Origin: Bacteroidota bacterium
GTDB taxonomy: Bacteria; Bacteroidota; Bacteroidia; Chitinophagales; Chitinophagaceae
Length of the DNA: 59,891 nucleotides
Direction: 5' to 3'
Assembly: GCA_016868475.1 (NCBI GenBank)
Contig: VGGU01000008.1
Span: forward strand, 1-59,891
The notes below the pieces were generated by a model. It was not told the origin of the DNA, made no database searches, and worked only from the letters and a program-made list of their open reading frames with translations. Positions within the stretch are counted from its first letter, which is position 1; the number at the start of each line of letters is the position of its first letter. Position numbers and translations under genes: made by a program. Of this stretch, positions 48,530 through 56,392 are shown in pieces.

Positions 48530-49693
48530 ATGCGATTGCGGGAGATAATAAATCGAAGAGACCAGGCGGATTTTTTAAAAGTTAATGTAACCCTGTTCCA
48601 GGGCGATCCTAACTACATTCGTCCATTAGACAAAGATGTAAATGAAGTGTTTGACCCGGCGCTTAACAAGGCTTTTCGGTTTGGGGAGGCCATTCGCTGG
48701 GTGCTGGAAGATCAACAAGGGAATTTAATTGGACGAATTGCAGCATTTGTCAATAAAAAGTATCGGACAAAAGGCGATCGGTTTCCAGTTGGAGGAATAG
48801 GATTTTTTGATTGCATAGAGAGCCAGGCAGCGGCTAACCTGCTATTTGATACAGCAAAGGAATGGTTGGTTTCAAAAGGGATGGGTGCTATGGATGGCCC
48901 TATCAATTTTGGAGAAAGGGACCGATGGTGGGGATTAATCGTGGAAGGGTTCCAACCTCCCCTTTATTGCATGAGTTATAGTAAACCTTACTATCGTGGC
49001 CTTTTTGAAGGGTATGGATTTAAGCCTTTCTTTTATCAATATTGTTATGGATTGGATCCCACCAAAGAAGTAAGTCAAAAACTAAATGAGCGTCATGCGT
49101 TAGTTAAACTAGATCCAGGTTTCAAAGCGGTGCATATCACAAAAAAAGCATTGGACAAGTTTGCTGTTGACTTTTCAGTAATATACAATAGTGCCTGGGC
49201 AGGACATGGCGGACTAAAGGAGATCAACAAGGATCTTGCCTTAGCCATGTTTAGAAAAATGAAGCCTGTGATGGACGAAAAAATTGTATGGTTTGCCTAT
49301 TATCATGATCAGCCCATAGGATTTTTTATAAATATTCCGGACCTGAATCAGTGGTTCAAATACCTAAATGGTCAGTTTGGGTTGTTGAGTAAACTTAAAT
49401 TTTTATGGATCAGGTGGACAAAGCCCAACAGACGATTTACGGGAATTATTTTTGGCGTTGTACCCGAGTTTCAGAAGAAGGGAATTGATGCGTTCATGAT
49501 CAATGAGGCCAAGTTTGTTGTGCAGGCCTTACATAAATATAATTATTACGAACTACAGTGGATTGGCGATTTTCATCCAAAAATGATCAATGTTGCAACA
49601 GGGCTTGGAGACACCTACATGACCAGGCAGCTGATTACTTGGCGTTATCAATTTGACCCTACGTTGCCTTTTGAAAGACATCCAATTTTATAA
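48530..49693 (+). CDS. GNAT-fold acyltransferase-like protein (YghO-like)
   Basis: A 387-residue protein resembling the YghO/N-acyltransferase group. The family hallmark MDGPINFGERDRWWGL is at about 123-138, and the C-terminal half has GNAT-like stretches (GIIFGVVPEFQKKGIDAFMI, with the acyl-CoA-binding pattern). No substrate is established for this group. It has its own promoter box and precedes dnaX by 37 bp. Confidence 0.75.
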   Translation: MRLREIINRRDQADFLKVNVTLFQGDPNYIRPLDKDVNEVFDPALNKAFRFGEAIRWVLEDQQGNLIGRIAAFVNKKYRTKGDRFPVGGIGFFDCIESQAAANLLFDTAKEWLVSKGMGAMDGPINFGERDRWWGLIVEGFQPPLYCMSYSKPYYRGLFEGYGFKPFFYQYCYGLDPTKEVSQKLNERHALVKLDPGFKAVHITKKALDKFAVDFSVIYNSAWAGHGGLKEINKDLALAMFRKMKPVMDEKIVWFAYYHDQPIGFFINIPDLNQWFKYLNGQFGLLSKLKFLWIRWTKPNRRFTGIIFGVVPEFQKKGIDAFMINEAKFVVQALHKYNYYELQWIGDFHPKMINVATGLGDTYMTRQLITWRYQFDPTLPFERHPIL

Positions 49694-49730
49694 CCGCTTA
49701 TTTGACTGTTGAGTTTCTTATCTTGCGAAC

Positions 49731-51509
49731 ATGGATCGTTTTATAGTTTCTGCCCGTAAGTACAGGCCACAGCTGTTTGATTCGGTTGTGGGACAGGAGC
49801 ATGTTACCACCACATTAAAAAATGCAATTCGAAATCAGCAACTGGCACATGCATTTTTATTTTGCGGACCTCGAGGAGTAGGTAAGACCACCTGTGCACG
49901 TATTATGGCCAAAACCATCAACTGCCAGAATCCCACCAAAGAGGGTGAAGCATGTGATCAATGTAGTAGCTGTGTGTCTTTTAGAGAGGGTGGTTCTATC
50001 AATTATTTTGAACTGGATGCCGCTTCTAATAACTCGGTGGATGATATACGCGCGCTTACCGAACAGGTTAGATTTACGCCGCAAGGAGGTAGATACAAAG
50101 TATATGTGATTGACGAGGTTCACATGCTATCTACGCCTGCTTTTAATGCATTTTTAAAAACATTAGAAGAGCCCCCGCCCTACGCTATTTTTATTCTGGC
50201 CACTACAGAAAAACATAAGATACTTCCTACTATTCTCAGTAGATGTCAAATTTTTGACTTTAAAAGAATAACCACTGCAGATACCGTAGCGCATCTTGAA
50301 GGCATTTGCATAAAAGAAAAAATCAAGGCAGAGAAACCCGCTTTACAGGCTATTGCTCAAAAAAGTGAAGGGTGCATGCGTGATGCCCTTAGTTTACTGG
50401 ATAAAATTGTCAGTTTCACCAATGGATCGGTGGACTACACACAAACAGTTGAGCACTTAAATATTTTGGATGAAGATTATTATTTCCGCTTCATTCATTG
50501 TCTGCAAACGCAGGATCTTGCGCAGGCCCTTTTATTGTACGACCAAATCAATCAAAAAGGATTTGAAGGCGATTTATTTATCAATGGTATGGCAGAGTTT
50601 GCACGAAACTTACTGGTTTGTCAGGATGCAAAAGCCGTAGCTTTATTGGATGTGGTAGAGTCCTTCAAAGACAAATACAAGGAAACGGCAAAAGCCTGTT
50701 CAACCGCTGTGCTGGTTAGCTTGTTGAATATATTGAATGAAGCAGAACTAAATTATAAGGCCGCTCGCAATAAAAGATTGTTTGTAGAGCTGATGCTCAT
50801 TAAAATCTGTTACTTGGAACAGGCCCTGCGCATTACCTCAGGAGATTCAACTCTCTCAAAAAAAAAAGTAGTTGAATCCCCCATCGGATTTAGAGTCAGT
50901 CCCATTCTTCCTTATTCTCCAAAATCTGCTACAAAATCTGTAGCTCCCGCTCCCGTAAATCCAATAAAATCTCCTGCTGTGAGTGCCAAATTGGTGATAG
51001 AAACACCGATTGAGCCAATTCACTCTGCGCCCAATGATAAAAAAGGCCAACCCGGCTCTCCAAAGCTCAGCGCCCTATCCAAAATCAGAGAGCAATTCAA
51101 GCAAACCGGTGGATCTGGATCAGTAGAGGAAAAACAGCTCGAAGAATCATCTTTACAAAAGGCTTGGCAGCTTTACACTCAAGAACTTAAAGATTTAAAA
51201 AATCCGGCTGCTCAACCTTTTGAATCGGCAAGCTTGCGCATTATTGATGCTATCAGTTTTGAAGTAATAACGGCCAATAATATTGAACAGCGGTTTATAG
51301 AACAAGAACGAAATAAACTATACGCATTCTTAAAAGAGAGATTAGCAAATAAAAATCTCCAGTTTAATGTAATTACCGATGAACAAAAAGGGACCCTCAT
51401 TTCCGCTGAGGGAACATTGAGTTCCAAAGAGCGTTATCAGGAGCTGATTAAACAATATCCGCTGATCCAGGAGTTGAAAGAACGATTGAAGCTTGACCTG
51501 GATTACTAA
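49731..51509 (+). CDS. dnaX: DNA polymerase III tau (and probably gamma) subunit
   Basis: The clamp-loader ATPase. The 592-residue tau form has Walker A GPRGVGKTT at 46-54, a zinc site with Cys65, 75, 78 and 81, VIDEVHMLS, and the sensor SRC arginine region. Domains I-III end near residue 370. Codons 376-379 contain a run of ten A (50858-50867); one extra A gives KKKSS-stop and one missing A gives KKK-stop, so a gamma form of about 380 residues is likely. The rest (380-592) is a low-complexity linker and a tau-specific domain. Confidence 0.97.
   Translation: MDRFIVSARKYRPQLFDSVVGQEHVTTTLKNAIRNQQLAHAFLFCGPRGVGKTTCARIMAKTINCQNPTKEGEACDQCSSCVSFREGGSINYFELDAASNNSVDDIRALTEQVRFTPQGGRYKVYVIDEVHMLSTPAFNAFLKTLEEPPPYAIFILATTEKHKILPTILSRCQIFDFKRITTADTVAHLEGICIKEKIKAEKPALQAIAQKSEGCMRDALSLLDKIVSFTNGSVDYTQTVEHLNILDEDYYFRFIHCLQTQDLAQALLLYDQINQKGFEGDLFINGMAEFARNLLVCQDAKAVALLDVVESFKDKYKETAKACSTAVLVSLLNILNEAELNYKAARNKRLFVELMLIKICYLEQALRITSGDSTLSKKKVVESPIGFRVSPILPYSPKSATKSVAPAPVNPIKSPAVSAKLVIETPIEPIHSAPNDKKGQPGSPKLSALSKIREQFKQTGGSGSVEEKQLEESSLQKAWQLYTQELKDLKNPAAQPFESASLRIIDAISFEVITANNIEQRFIEQERNKLYAFLKERLANKNLQFNVITDEQKGTLISAEGTLSSKERYQELIKQYPLIQELKERLKLDLDY
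50858..50867 (+). promoter_or_regulatory. A10 slippage or frameshift site in dnaX
   Basis: Ten consecutive A in frame TCA AAA AAA AAA GTA. Both alternate frames stop within three codons of the tract. AGGAG at 50840-50844, 13 nt upstream, could act as an internal Shine-Dalgarno stimulator as in E. coli. The position is directly after the clamp-loader core, where gamma ends in other bacteria. Confidence 0.7.
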
Positions 51510-51551
51510 TCCCTTATTTTATCTTAATTTCGACCCAAAATTTAGTAGGGA

Positions 51552-53168
51552 ATGGCCGAAGTGATCCTCATGCCGAGACTTAGTGACACGATGACCGAAG
51601 GCGTTATCGCTGCCTGGCATAAAAAGGTTGGAGACCGAGTAAAAAAAGGCGATCTGCTCGCAGAAGTAGAAACAGATAAAGCCACCATGGAACTCGAAAG
51701 CTACAAAGATGGAATACTCTTGCATCTTGGTGGCAATAAAGGATCCAAAATTCAGGTTAATGACTTGTTGGCTATTATTGGAAATGAAGGCGAGGATATT
51801 TCTTCCTTGCTGAATACTTCCGTTGCAGCAACCCCAATGCCTTCCTCTGTAACACCAAGTGCACCTGCTACTACAGCTACTGTTTCCCCTGCTTTAAACA
51901 GCGCACTGGATTTATCAAAAATGGATGAAGTGGTTTTGATGCCAAGGCTGAGCGACACGATGGAAGTGGGCGTAATTGCCGGCTGGCATAAGCAAATAGG
52001 CGACACTGTTAAAAAAGGAGAAGTACTTGCCGATATAGAAACAGACAAAGCAACCTTGGAATTGGAGAGCTACAAAAATGGCACGCTTCTTTTTATCGGT
52101 GCTGAAAAAGGCCAAAAGATTCCTGTAAACGGCTTGCTTTGTGTGATAGGCGAAAAAGATAAGGTGGATTTGGAATCTATAGTGGCGGCATCTAAAGCCG
52201 GCACTACCGCACCAGCAGTTGTAACAACAACAAGTTTGCCTACTCCTGAAGTTTCACCCGCAGCACCGTCAATAGCAGCAACTGCTTCAATTGCTACAGC
52301 TGACGGAAGAATAAAAGCCTCTCCATTGGCCAAGAAAATTGCACAGGATAAGGGAGTAGATCTTTCCTCGCTACAGGGTAGTGGCGATGGAGGTAGAATA
52401 ATAAAAGCAGATCTGGACAATGTTCAAATAGGTGGACAATCCTCGGCCATAACTAGTTCAGCAACCGCCTATACGGGACAAACTAAGGAGGGATATACCG
52501 ATACGGCTAACTCACAAATGCGTGGTGTGATTGCTCGTCGGTTGGCTGAAAGCAAATTTTCTGCTCCCCATTTTTATCTCAAGATGGAGATAAATATGGA
52601 CCAGACTATTGCTGCCCGAACACAATTAAATGAAGTAAGCCCTGTAAAGGTTAGTTTCAACGATTTTGTAATTAAAGCAGTTGCATTAGCTCTTCGTCAA
52701 CATCCAGCAGTAAACGCTTCCTGGCTTGGCGATAAGATCAGAAGATATCACCATGTGCATGTTGGTGTTGCCGTTGCCATAGAAGATGGACTTATAGTCC
52801 CGGTGGTACGGTTTGCAGATAATAAAACTTTACCTCAAATAGCTGCAGAGGCAAAGGAACTTGCCGCCAAGGCCAAGAGCAAAAAATTACAACCCAACGA
52901 ATTCACGGGAAATACTTTCACCATCTCTAACTTGGGCATGATGGATATTGATGAATTTACCGCCATCATCAATCCGCCAGACAGTTGCATTTTGGCCGTG
53001 GGTCGTATCAGCGAAAAAGTAATTCGTAAAGCCGAGGGATTTGCCGTTACACAAGTCATGAAAGTAACATTGAGCTGCGATCATCGTAGTGTGGATGGAG
53101 CATCCGGAGCTGCGTTTTTGCAAACTGTTAAGAAATTCTTGGAAAACCCAATTCAACTTTTTCTTTAA
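51552..53168 (+). CDS. pdhC: Pyruvate dehydrogenase E2 (dihydrolipoamide acetyltransferase)
   Basis: E2 forms the core of the complex and moves acetyl groups to CoA. The 538 residues contain two lipoyl domains (lipoyl lysines Lys43 and Lys166, both in ETDKAT), Ala/Pro/Thr-rich linkers, an E3-binding domain (about 253-295, SPLAKKIAQDKGVDLSSLQG), and the catalytic domain with His511 in HRSVDG. E1 and E3 genes are not adjacent. A TAATTTCG box about 25 nt upstream and AGGGA just before the ATG are visible. A branched-chain or oxoglutarate E2 is less likely given two lipoyl domains. Confidence 0.93.
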   Translation: MAEVILMPRLSDTMTEGVIAAWHKKVGDRVKKGDLLAEVETDKATMELESYKDGILLHLGGNKGSKIQVNDLLAIIGNEGEDISSLLNTSVAATPMPSSVTPSAPATTATVSPALNSALDLSKMDEVVLMPRLSDTMEVGVIAGWHKQIGDTVKKGEVLADIETDKATLELESYKNGTLLFIGAEKGQKIPVNGLLCVIGEKDKVDLESIVAASKAGTTAPAVVTTTSLPTPEVSPAAPSIAATASIATADGRIKASPLAKKIAQDKGVDLSSLQGSGDGGRIIKADLDNVQIGGQSSAITSSATAYTGQTKEGYTDTANSQMRGVIARRLAESKFSAPHFYLKMEINMDQTIAARTQLNEVSPVKVSFNDFVIKAVALALRQHPAVNASWLGDKIRRYHHVHVGVAVAIEDGLIVPVVRFADNKTLPQIAAEAKELAAKAKSKKLQPNEFTGNTFTISNLGMMDIDEFTAIINPPDSCILAVGRISEKVIRKAEGFAVTQVMKVTLSCDHRSVDGASGAAFLQTVKKFLENPIQLFL

Positions 53169-53172
53169 AGAT

Positions 53173-53185
53173 TACTACGGTAGTA
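53173..53185. repeat. Short inverted repeat between pdhC and the CoA-binding gene
   Basis: TACTAC, G, GTAGTA form a 6-bp inverted repeat with a single central base, in the 30-bp gap between the genes. No T-run follows, so it is not an intrinsic terminator. It may be chance. Confidence 0.3.
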
Positions 53186-53198
53186 GGACTTAACTAAT

Positions 53199-53567
53199 AT
53201 GCGTATCTCAAGATCTACTCTTGTTTTAGGCGCTTCAGCAAAGGAATATAGGTATAGTAATCAAGCTATCAAAGACCTCCAATTTTATCAACATCCAGTT
53301 TATGCCATTGGAACTCGTAAAGGCCTAGTAGGCAAGACTCCGATTGAAACAGCATTGATCTATCCTACCGAACTGCACACGGTTACTTTATATCTCTCCC
53401 CTGAGAAACAAAAACCTTATTACAATTACCTGTTACAATTGCATCCAAAGCGAATCATTTTCAATCCGGGTACAGAAAACAAAGAGCTCCAACTGTTGGC
53501 CCAAAAAGCAGGAATTGCAACAATGGAAGCTTGTACATTGGTCCTGCTCCGAACTGGCCAGTATTAA
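53199..53567 (+). CDS. Small CoA-binding-domain protein
   Basis: A 122-residue single-domain protein of the CoA_binding_2 type (Rossmann-like, related to the succinyl-CoA synthetase alpha N-terminal domain). It shows TLVLGASAKEYRYSNQAIKD at the start, VYAIGTRKGLVGKTP, and IIFNPGTENKEL. Homologues are widespread, and their function is not established. It lies 30 bp after pdhC and may share its transcript. Confidence 0.85.
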   Translation: MRISRSTLVLGASAKEYRYSNQAIKDLQFYQHPVYAIGTRKGLVGKTPIETALIYPTELHTVTLYLSPEKQKPYYNYLLQLHPKRIIFNPGTENKELQLLAQKAGIATMEACTLVLLRTGQY

Positions 53568-53676
53568 ATCCGGGAAGTAGTCCATTCACCACCCTTTGCA
53601 CAGACTGTGTATATCTTATTGCATACTCAGTCAATAAAGATTGATTAAGCGAGTAAATTAGAGAAACCGCTAAAAG

Positions 53677-54150
53677 ATGCAATGGAGAAAATTCAACGGC
53701 GATCCTGTGGAACTTCCCATTTTTGAAGCCGTAAAAGCCGCTATTATCAGAGAAACAAAACTTGGATACCGTTTAAAGGTTTGTATTGGCTCCGATTCTC
53801 AAGTAAAAGGAAAAGAAACAGAGTTTGCAACGGTAATTGTATTTCTTCGAGAGGGACAAGGTGGATTTATGTTTATCCATAATGAAAAAACTCGTCATTC
53901 TTTTACCATCAAAGAGAGACTGTTGACTGAAGTATCTAAGAGTATCGAAGTGGCATATATGCTGTGTTCGCTCTTTACACAGTACGATGTTGATATGGAA
54001 GTGCACGCTGATATCAATACCAATCCCCAATTCAAAAGTAATGATGCCCTGCGTGAAGCCATGGGTTATATCCTGGGAATGGGTTTTGCGTTCAAGGCAA
54101 AACCGGAGGCCTTTGCCAGCACCAGTTGTGCAAACAAAATGGTAACCTAA
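53677..54150 (+). CDS. YkuK-like (DUF458) RNase H-fold protein
   Basis: A 157-residue protein of the YkuK/DUF458 family, predicted to have an RNase H-like fold. Acidic residues in IGSDSQ, the KETEFATVIVF strand and EVHADINTN match the family. Function is not known. It has 109 bp of upstream sequence without an obvious promoter box, and its stop overlaps the convergent engB stop by 4 nt. Confidence 0.85.
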   Translation: MQWRKFNGDPVELPIFEAVKAAIIRETKLGYRLKVCIGSDSQVKGKETEFATVIVFLREGQGGFMFIHNEKTRHSFTIKERLLTEVSKSIEVAYMLCSLFTQYDVDMEVHADINTNPQFKSNDALREAMGYILGMGFAFKAKPEAFASTSCANKMVT

Positions 54151-54776
54151 CGTCTTTTGCCCTTTGATTGATGTAGGCTGCGTATGTAACGCAACAATTC
54201 AATTCGACCTTCTTTTGCAACAGAAGAGGTTAGAAAAATTGGTGGGAGAACTTCCCACTCTTCAAGCAAACGACTGGAAAACAAAGCCAGGTTTCGTTGA
54301 GTGGCACCTGGTTTATTCTTATCGGTTTTTGTAAAAACAAGACTGAATGGAACCTGCCACTCTCCCAATTGACGAATAAATTCAAGGTCTATAGCCTGAG
54401 GGCTGTGTCTGCTGTCTATTAAAACAAATAAATTTTGCAGGTTCTCTCTTTTTCGAATATACGACTCGATCATATTTCCCCAATTACGCCTTGCTTTTTG
54501 AGAAACAGTAGCCGCATATCCATATCCAGGTAAATCAACCAAATACCATTTTGTTTTATCGGTATCCATTACCTCAAAATGATTAATCAAACGAGTTTTA
54601 CCAGGTGTAGCAGAAGTTTTGGCCAACTTTGCCGCACCCGTTAATAAATTGATCAAAGAAGATTTGCCTACATTACTTCTGCCAATAAATGCATATTCTG
54701 GTTTATCGGCAATGGGGCATTGCTTATGCGTTTCACTGCTGATCAGGTACTTGGCTTGTAAAGTAGGTTCCTTCAT
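54147..54776 (-). CDS. engB: Ribosome biogenesis GTPase EngB/YsxC
   Basis: EngB is an essential small GTPase for 50S subunit assembly. From the ATG at 54776 the protein is 209 residues. G1 GRSNVGKSS, G2 switch SATPGKT, G3 DLPGYG, G4 TKTDK and G5 SS are all visible. Longer starts (ATG at 54803 or 54797, TTG at 54815) add residues outside the family, so the shorter one is chosen with moderate confidence. It is divergent from ubiE. Confidence 0.95.
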   Translation of the reverse strand: MKEPTLQAKYLISSETHKQCPIADKPEYAFIGRSNVGKSSLINLLTGAAKLAKTSATPGKTRLINHFEVMDTDKTKWYLVDLPGYGYAATVSQKARRNWGNMIESYIRKRENLQNLFVLIDSRHSPQAIDLEFIRQLGEWQVPFSLVFTKTDKNKPGATQRNLALFSSRLLEEWEVLPPIFLTSSVAKEGRIELLRYIRSLHQSKGKRR

Positions 54777-54841
54777 TTGAATACACGAAGTAACCATTTT
54801 CATTGCAATCAACAAGGAATCAAGTTCTGCACGGCTCCTCG

Positions 54842-54849
54842 TACATTTG
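54842..54849 (+). promoter_or_regulatory. -7 promoter box of ubiE/menG
   Basis: TACATTTG is a perfect TAnnTTTG match ending 4 nt before the ATG at 54854, implying a leaderless mRNA. The same octamer and spacing occur before the gene at 48530. Confidence 0.6.
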
Positions 54850-54853
54850 CGAA

Positions 54854-55594
54854 ATGCCGCTACCCCACGACCCTATTACACCCGAGCAACATTCGGTATT
54901 GCCCAAAAAAAAGCAAGTAGCCAACATGTTTGACCGGATTGCGGGCAGGTACGATTTCATGAATCGTCTTCTTTCAGGCCAAATTGATCGACATTGGAGA
55001 AAAGCAGCCTTGCGAAAACTTAAAGCAAAGCAACCAAAATACATCTTGGATGTAGCCACGGGAACTGCAGATTTTGCACTCATGGCCTCTGCTATGTATA
55101 AAGAGGCAAGTATTACGGGTATTGATATTTCCTCAGGCATGCTGGCAGAAGGAAGAAAAAAAATTTTACGCAAAGGCCTCCAATCAACTATTGAGCTGCA
55201 GGAGGGTGATGCCGAAACAATAAATGCCCCGGCTAACACGTTTGATGCTGTAACGGTAGCTTTCGGTGTCAGAAATTTTGAAAATTTACTGGCAGGACTT
55301 TCCGAGATGCATCGTGTACTTAAACCTGATGGACAAGTTTTGATCCTCGAATTTTCAACCCCACGAAACCCGTTGATTCGTTTTTTTTATAACACGTATA
55401 TGAAACGAATAGCTCCGATCTTGGCAAAAATATTTGGAACGGATCATCATGCCTATACCTATCTTAATCGTTCCAGCAATGCTTTTCCTGACAGAGAGCA
55501 CTTTATTTATTTACTCAAAGAAGCCGGCTACACAAACGCCTCTTTTCAACCCCTGACATTTGGAATATGTTGCATCTATACCGCCAGCAAATAA
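54854..55594 (+). CDS. ubiE: Menaquinone/ubiquinone C-methyltransferase
   Basis: This SAM-dependent methyltransferase does the last step of menaquinone synthesis; Bacteroidota use menaquinone, so menG is the functional equivalent name. The 246-residue protein has MFDRIAGRYDFMNRLLSGQIDRHWR in two conserved pieces, VATGTADFAL for SAM binding, and VAFGVRNFENL. The ATG at 54854 is preferred over TTG at 54803, which lies upstream of the promoter box. The last 28 bp overlap porT. Confidence 0.95.
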   Translation: MPLPHDPITPEQHSVLPKKKQVANMFDRIAGRYDFMNRLLSGQIDRHWRKAALRKLKAKQPKYILDVATGTADFALMASAMYKEASITGIDISSGMLAEGRKKILRKGLQSTIELQEGDAETINAPANTFDAVTVAFGVRNFENLLAGLSEMHRVLKPDGQVLILEFSTPRNPLIRFFYNTYMKRIAPILAKIFGTDHHAYTYLNRSSNAFPDREHFIYLLKEAGYTNASFQPLTFGICCIYTASK

Positions 55595-56310
55595 TTAGCA
55601 TCGCCATAGGCATAACATCACTGTTTGTACAAACAGCCACGGCGCAGTACAGCCCAAGCAGGATAGAATTGAATTTGAGCGAACATGACAGTAAGCCCTA
55701 TTATTTTGGTATTACCATAGGGGGAAATAGCTCGCGCTTTCATACCAGTTTTCACCCTGCTTTTTTACGATCCGACAGTGTATTAGTGGCAGAGCCCAAC
55801 AATACCGGTGGCGCTTCATTAGGGCTATCTGCAACCGTTAGAATATCCGACCGTTTTCAATTTCGCTTTAATCCCCAATTGTTTTTTGTAGACCGAAGCA
55901 TTAAATATGTTTTACGTTATCCGGATCCCGCATCCTACAACCAAACAGAAGTAGTAAAGAAAGTGGAATCGGTTACTATGTCATTCCCCGTGCATGTTAA
56001 ATTTCAAAGTGATCGAATTGGGAATTTTAGAGTCTACACACTAGCAGGCATTAAGGGAGATATTGACATGGCCAGCAATGCAAGAGCCAAACGAGCCGAA
56101 CAGCTTGTTAAAATTGAAAAAAATGACTGGGGTCCTGAATTTGGCATTGGTTTCAATTTTTTCTTTCCCACTTTTATTTTCTCTCCGGAAATTAAAATCA
56201 GTAATGGGGTCCGGAACATTCATTCACGCGACCAGGATTTACGATTCTCCAACGTCATTGACCGAATTCAAAGTCGGATGATAGTATTTTCTATCCATCT
56301 GGAGGGCTAG
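55567..56310 (+). CDS. porT: Type IX secretion protein PorT/SprT
   Basis: PorT is an outer-membrane protein needed for type IX secretion in Bacteroidota. The 247-residue protein has a signal peptide (about 1-26, ending ATAQY) and a predicted eight-strand beta-barrel with alternating hydrophobic strands (YYFGITIGGNSSRF, FRFNPQLFFVD, FGIGFNFFFPTF). Neighbourhood next to ubiE is typical for sprT/porT. The ATG overlaps ubiE by 28 bp, and a GACATTTG box (one mismatch) ends 4 nt before it, so it may have its own leaderless transcript. No other type IX genes are present. Confidence 0.85.
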   Translation: MLHLYRQQIISIAIGITSLFVQTATAQYSPSRIELNLSEHDSKPYYFGITIGGNSSRFHTSFHPAFLRSDSVLVAEPNNTGGASLGLSATVRISDRFQFRFNPQLFFVDRSIKYVLRYPDPASYNQTEVVKKVESVTMSFPVHVKFQSDRIGNFRVYTLAGIKGDIDMASNARAKRAEQLVKIEKNDWGPEFGIGFNFFFPTFIFSPEIKISNGVRNIHSRDQDLRFSNVIDRIQSRMIVFSIHLEG

Positions 56311-56392
56311 CCAAACCAAGTCCTGAGTATTGCACAAAAGGAACGGCTATTTTTCTGCTTGACTATTTCTATGCCGTTGCCTATACTCGTGC

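Noticed and set aside
54820-55239. 139-codon minus-strand frame opposite ubiE
   Set aside because: Antisense shadow of the conserved methyltransferase core, overlapping the ubiE promoter.
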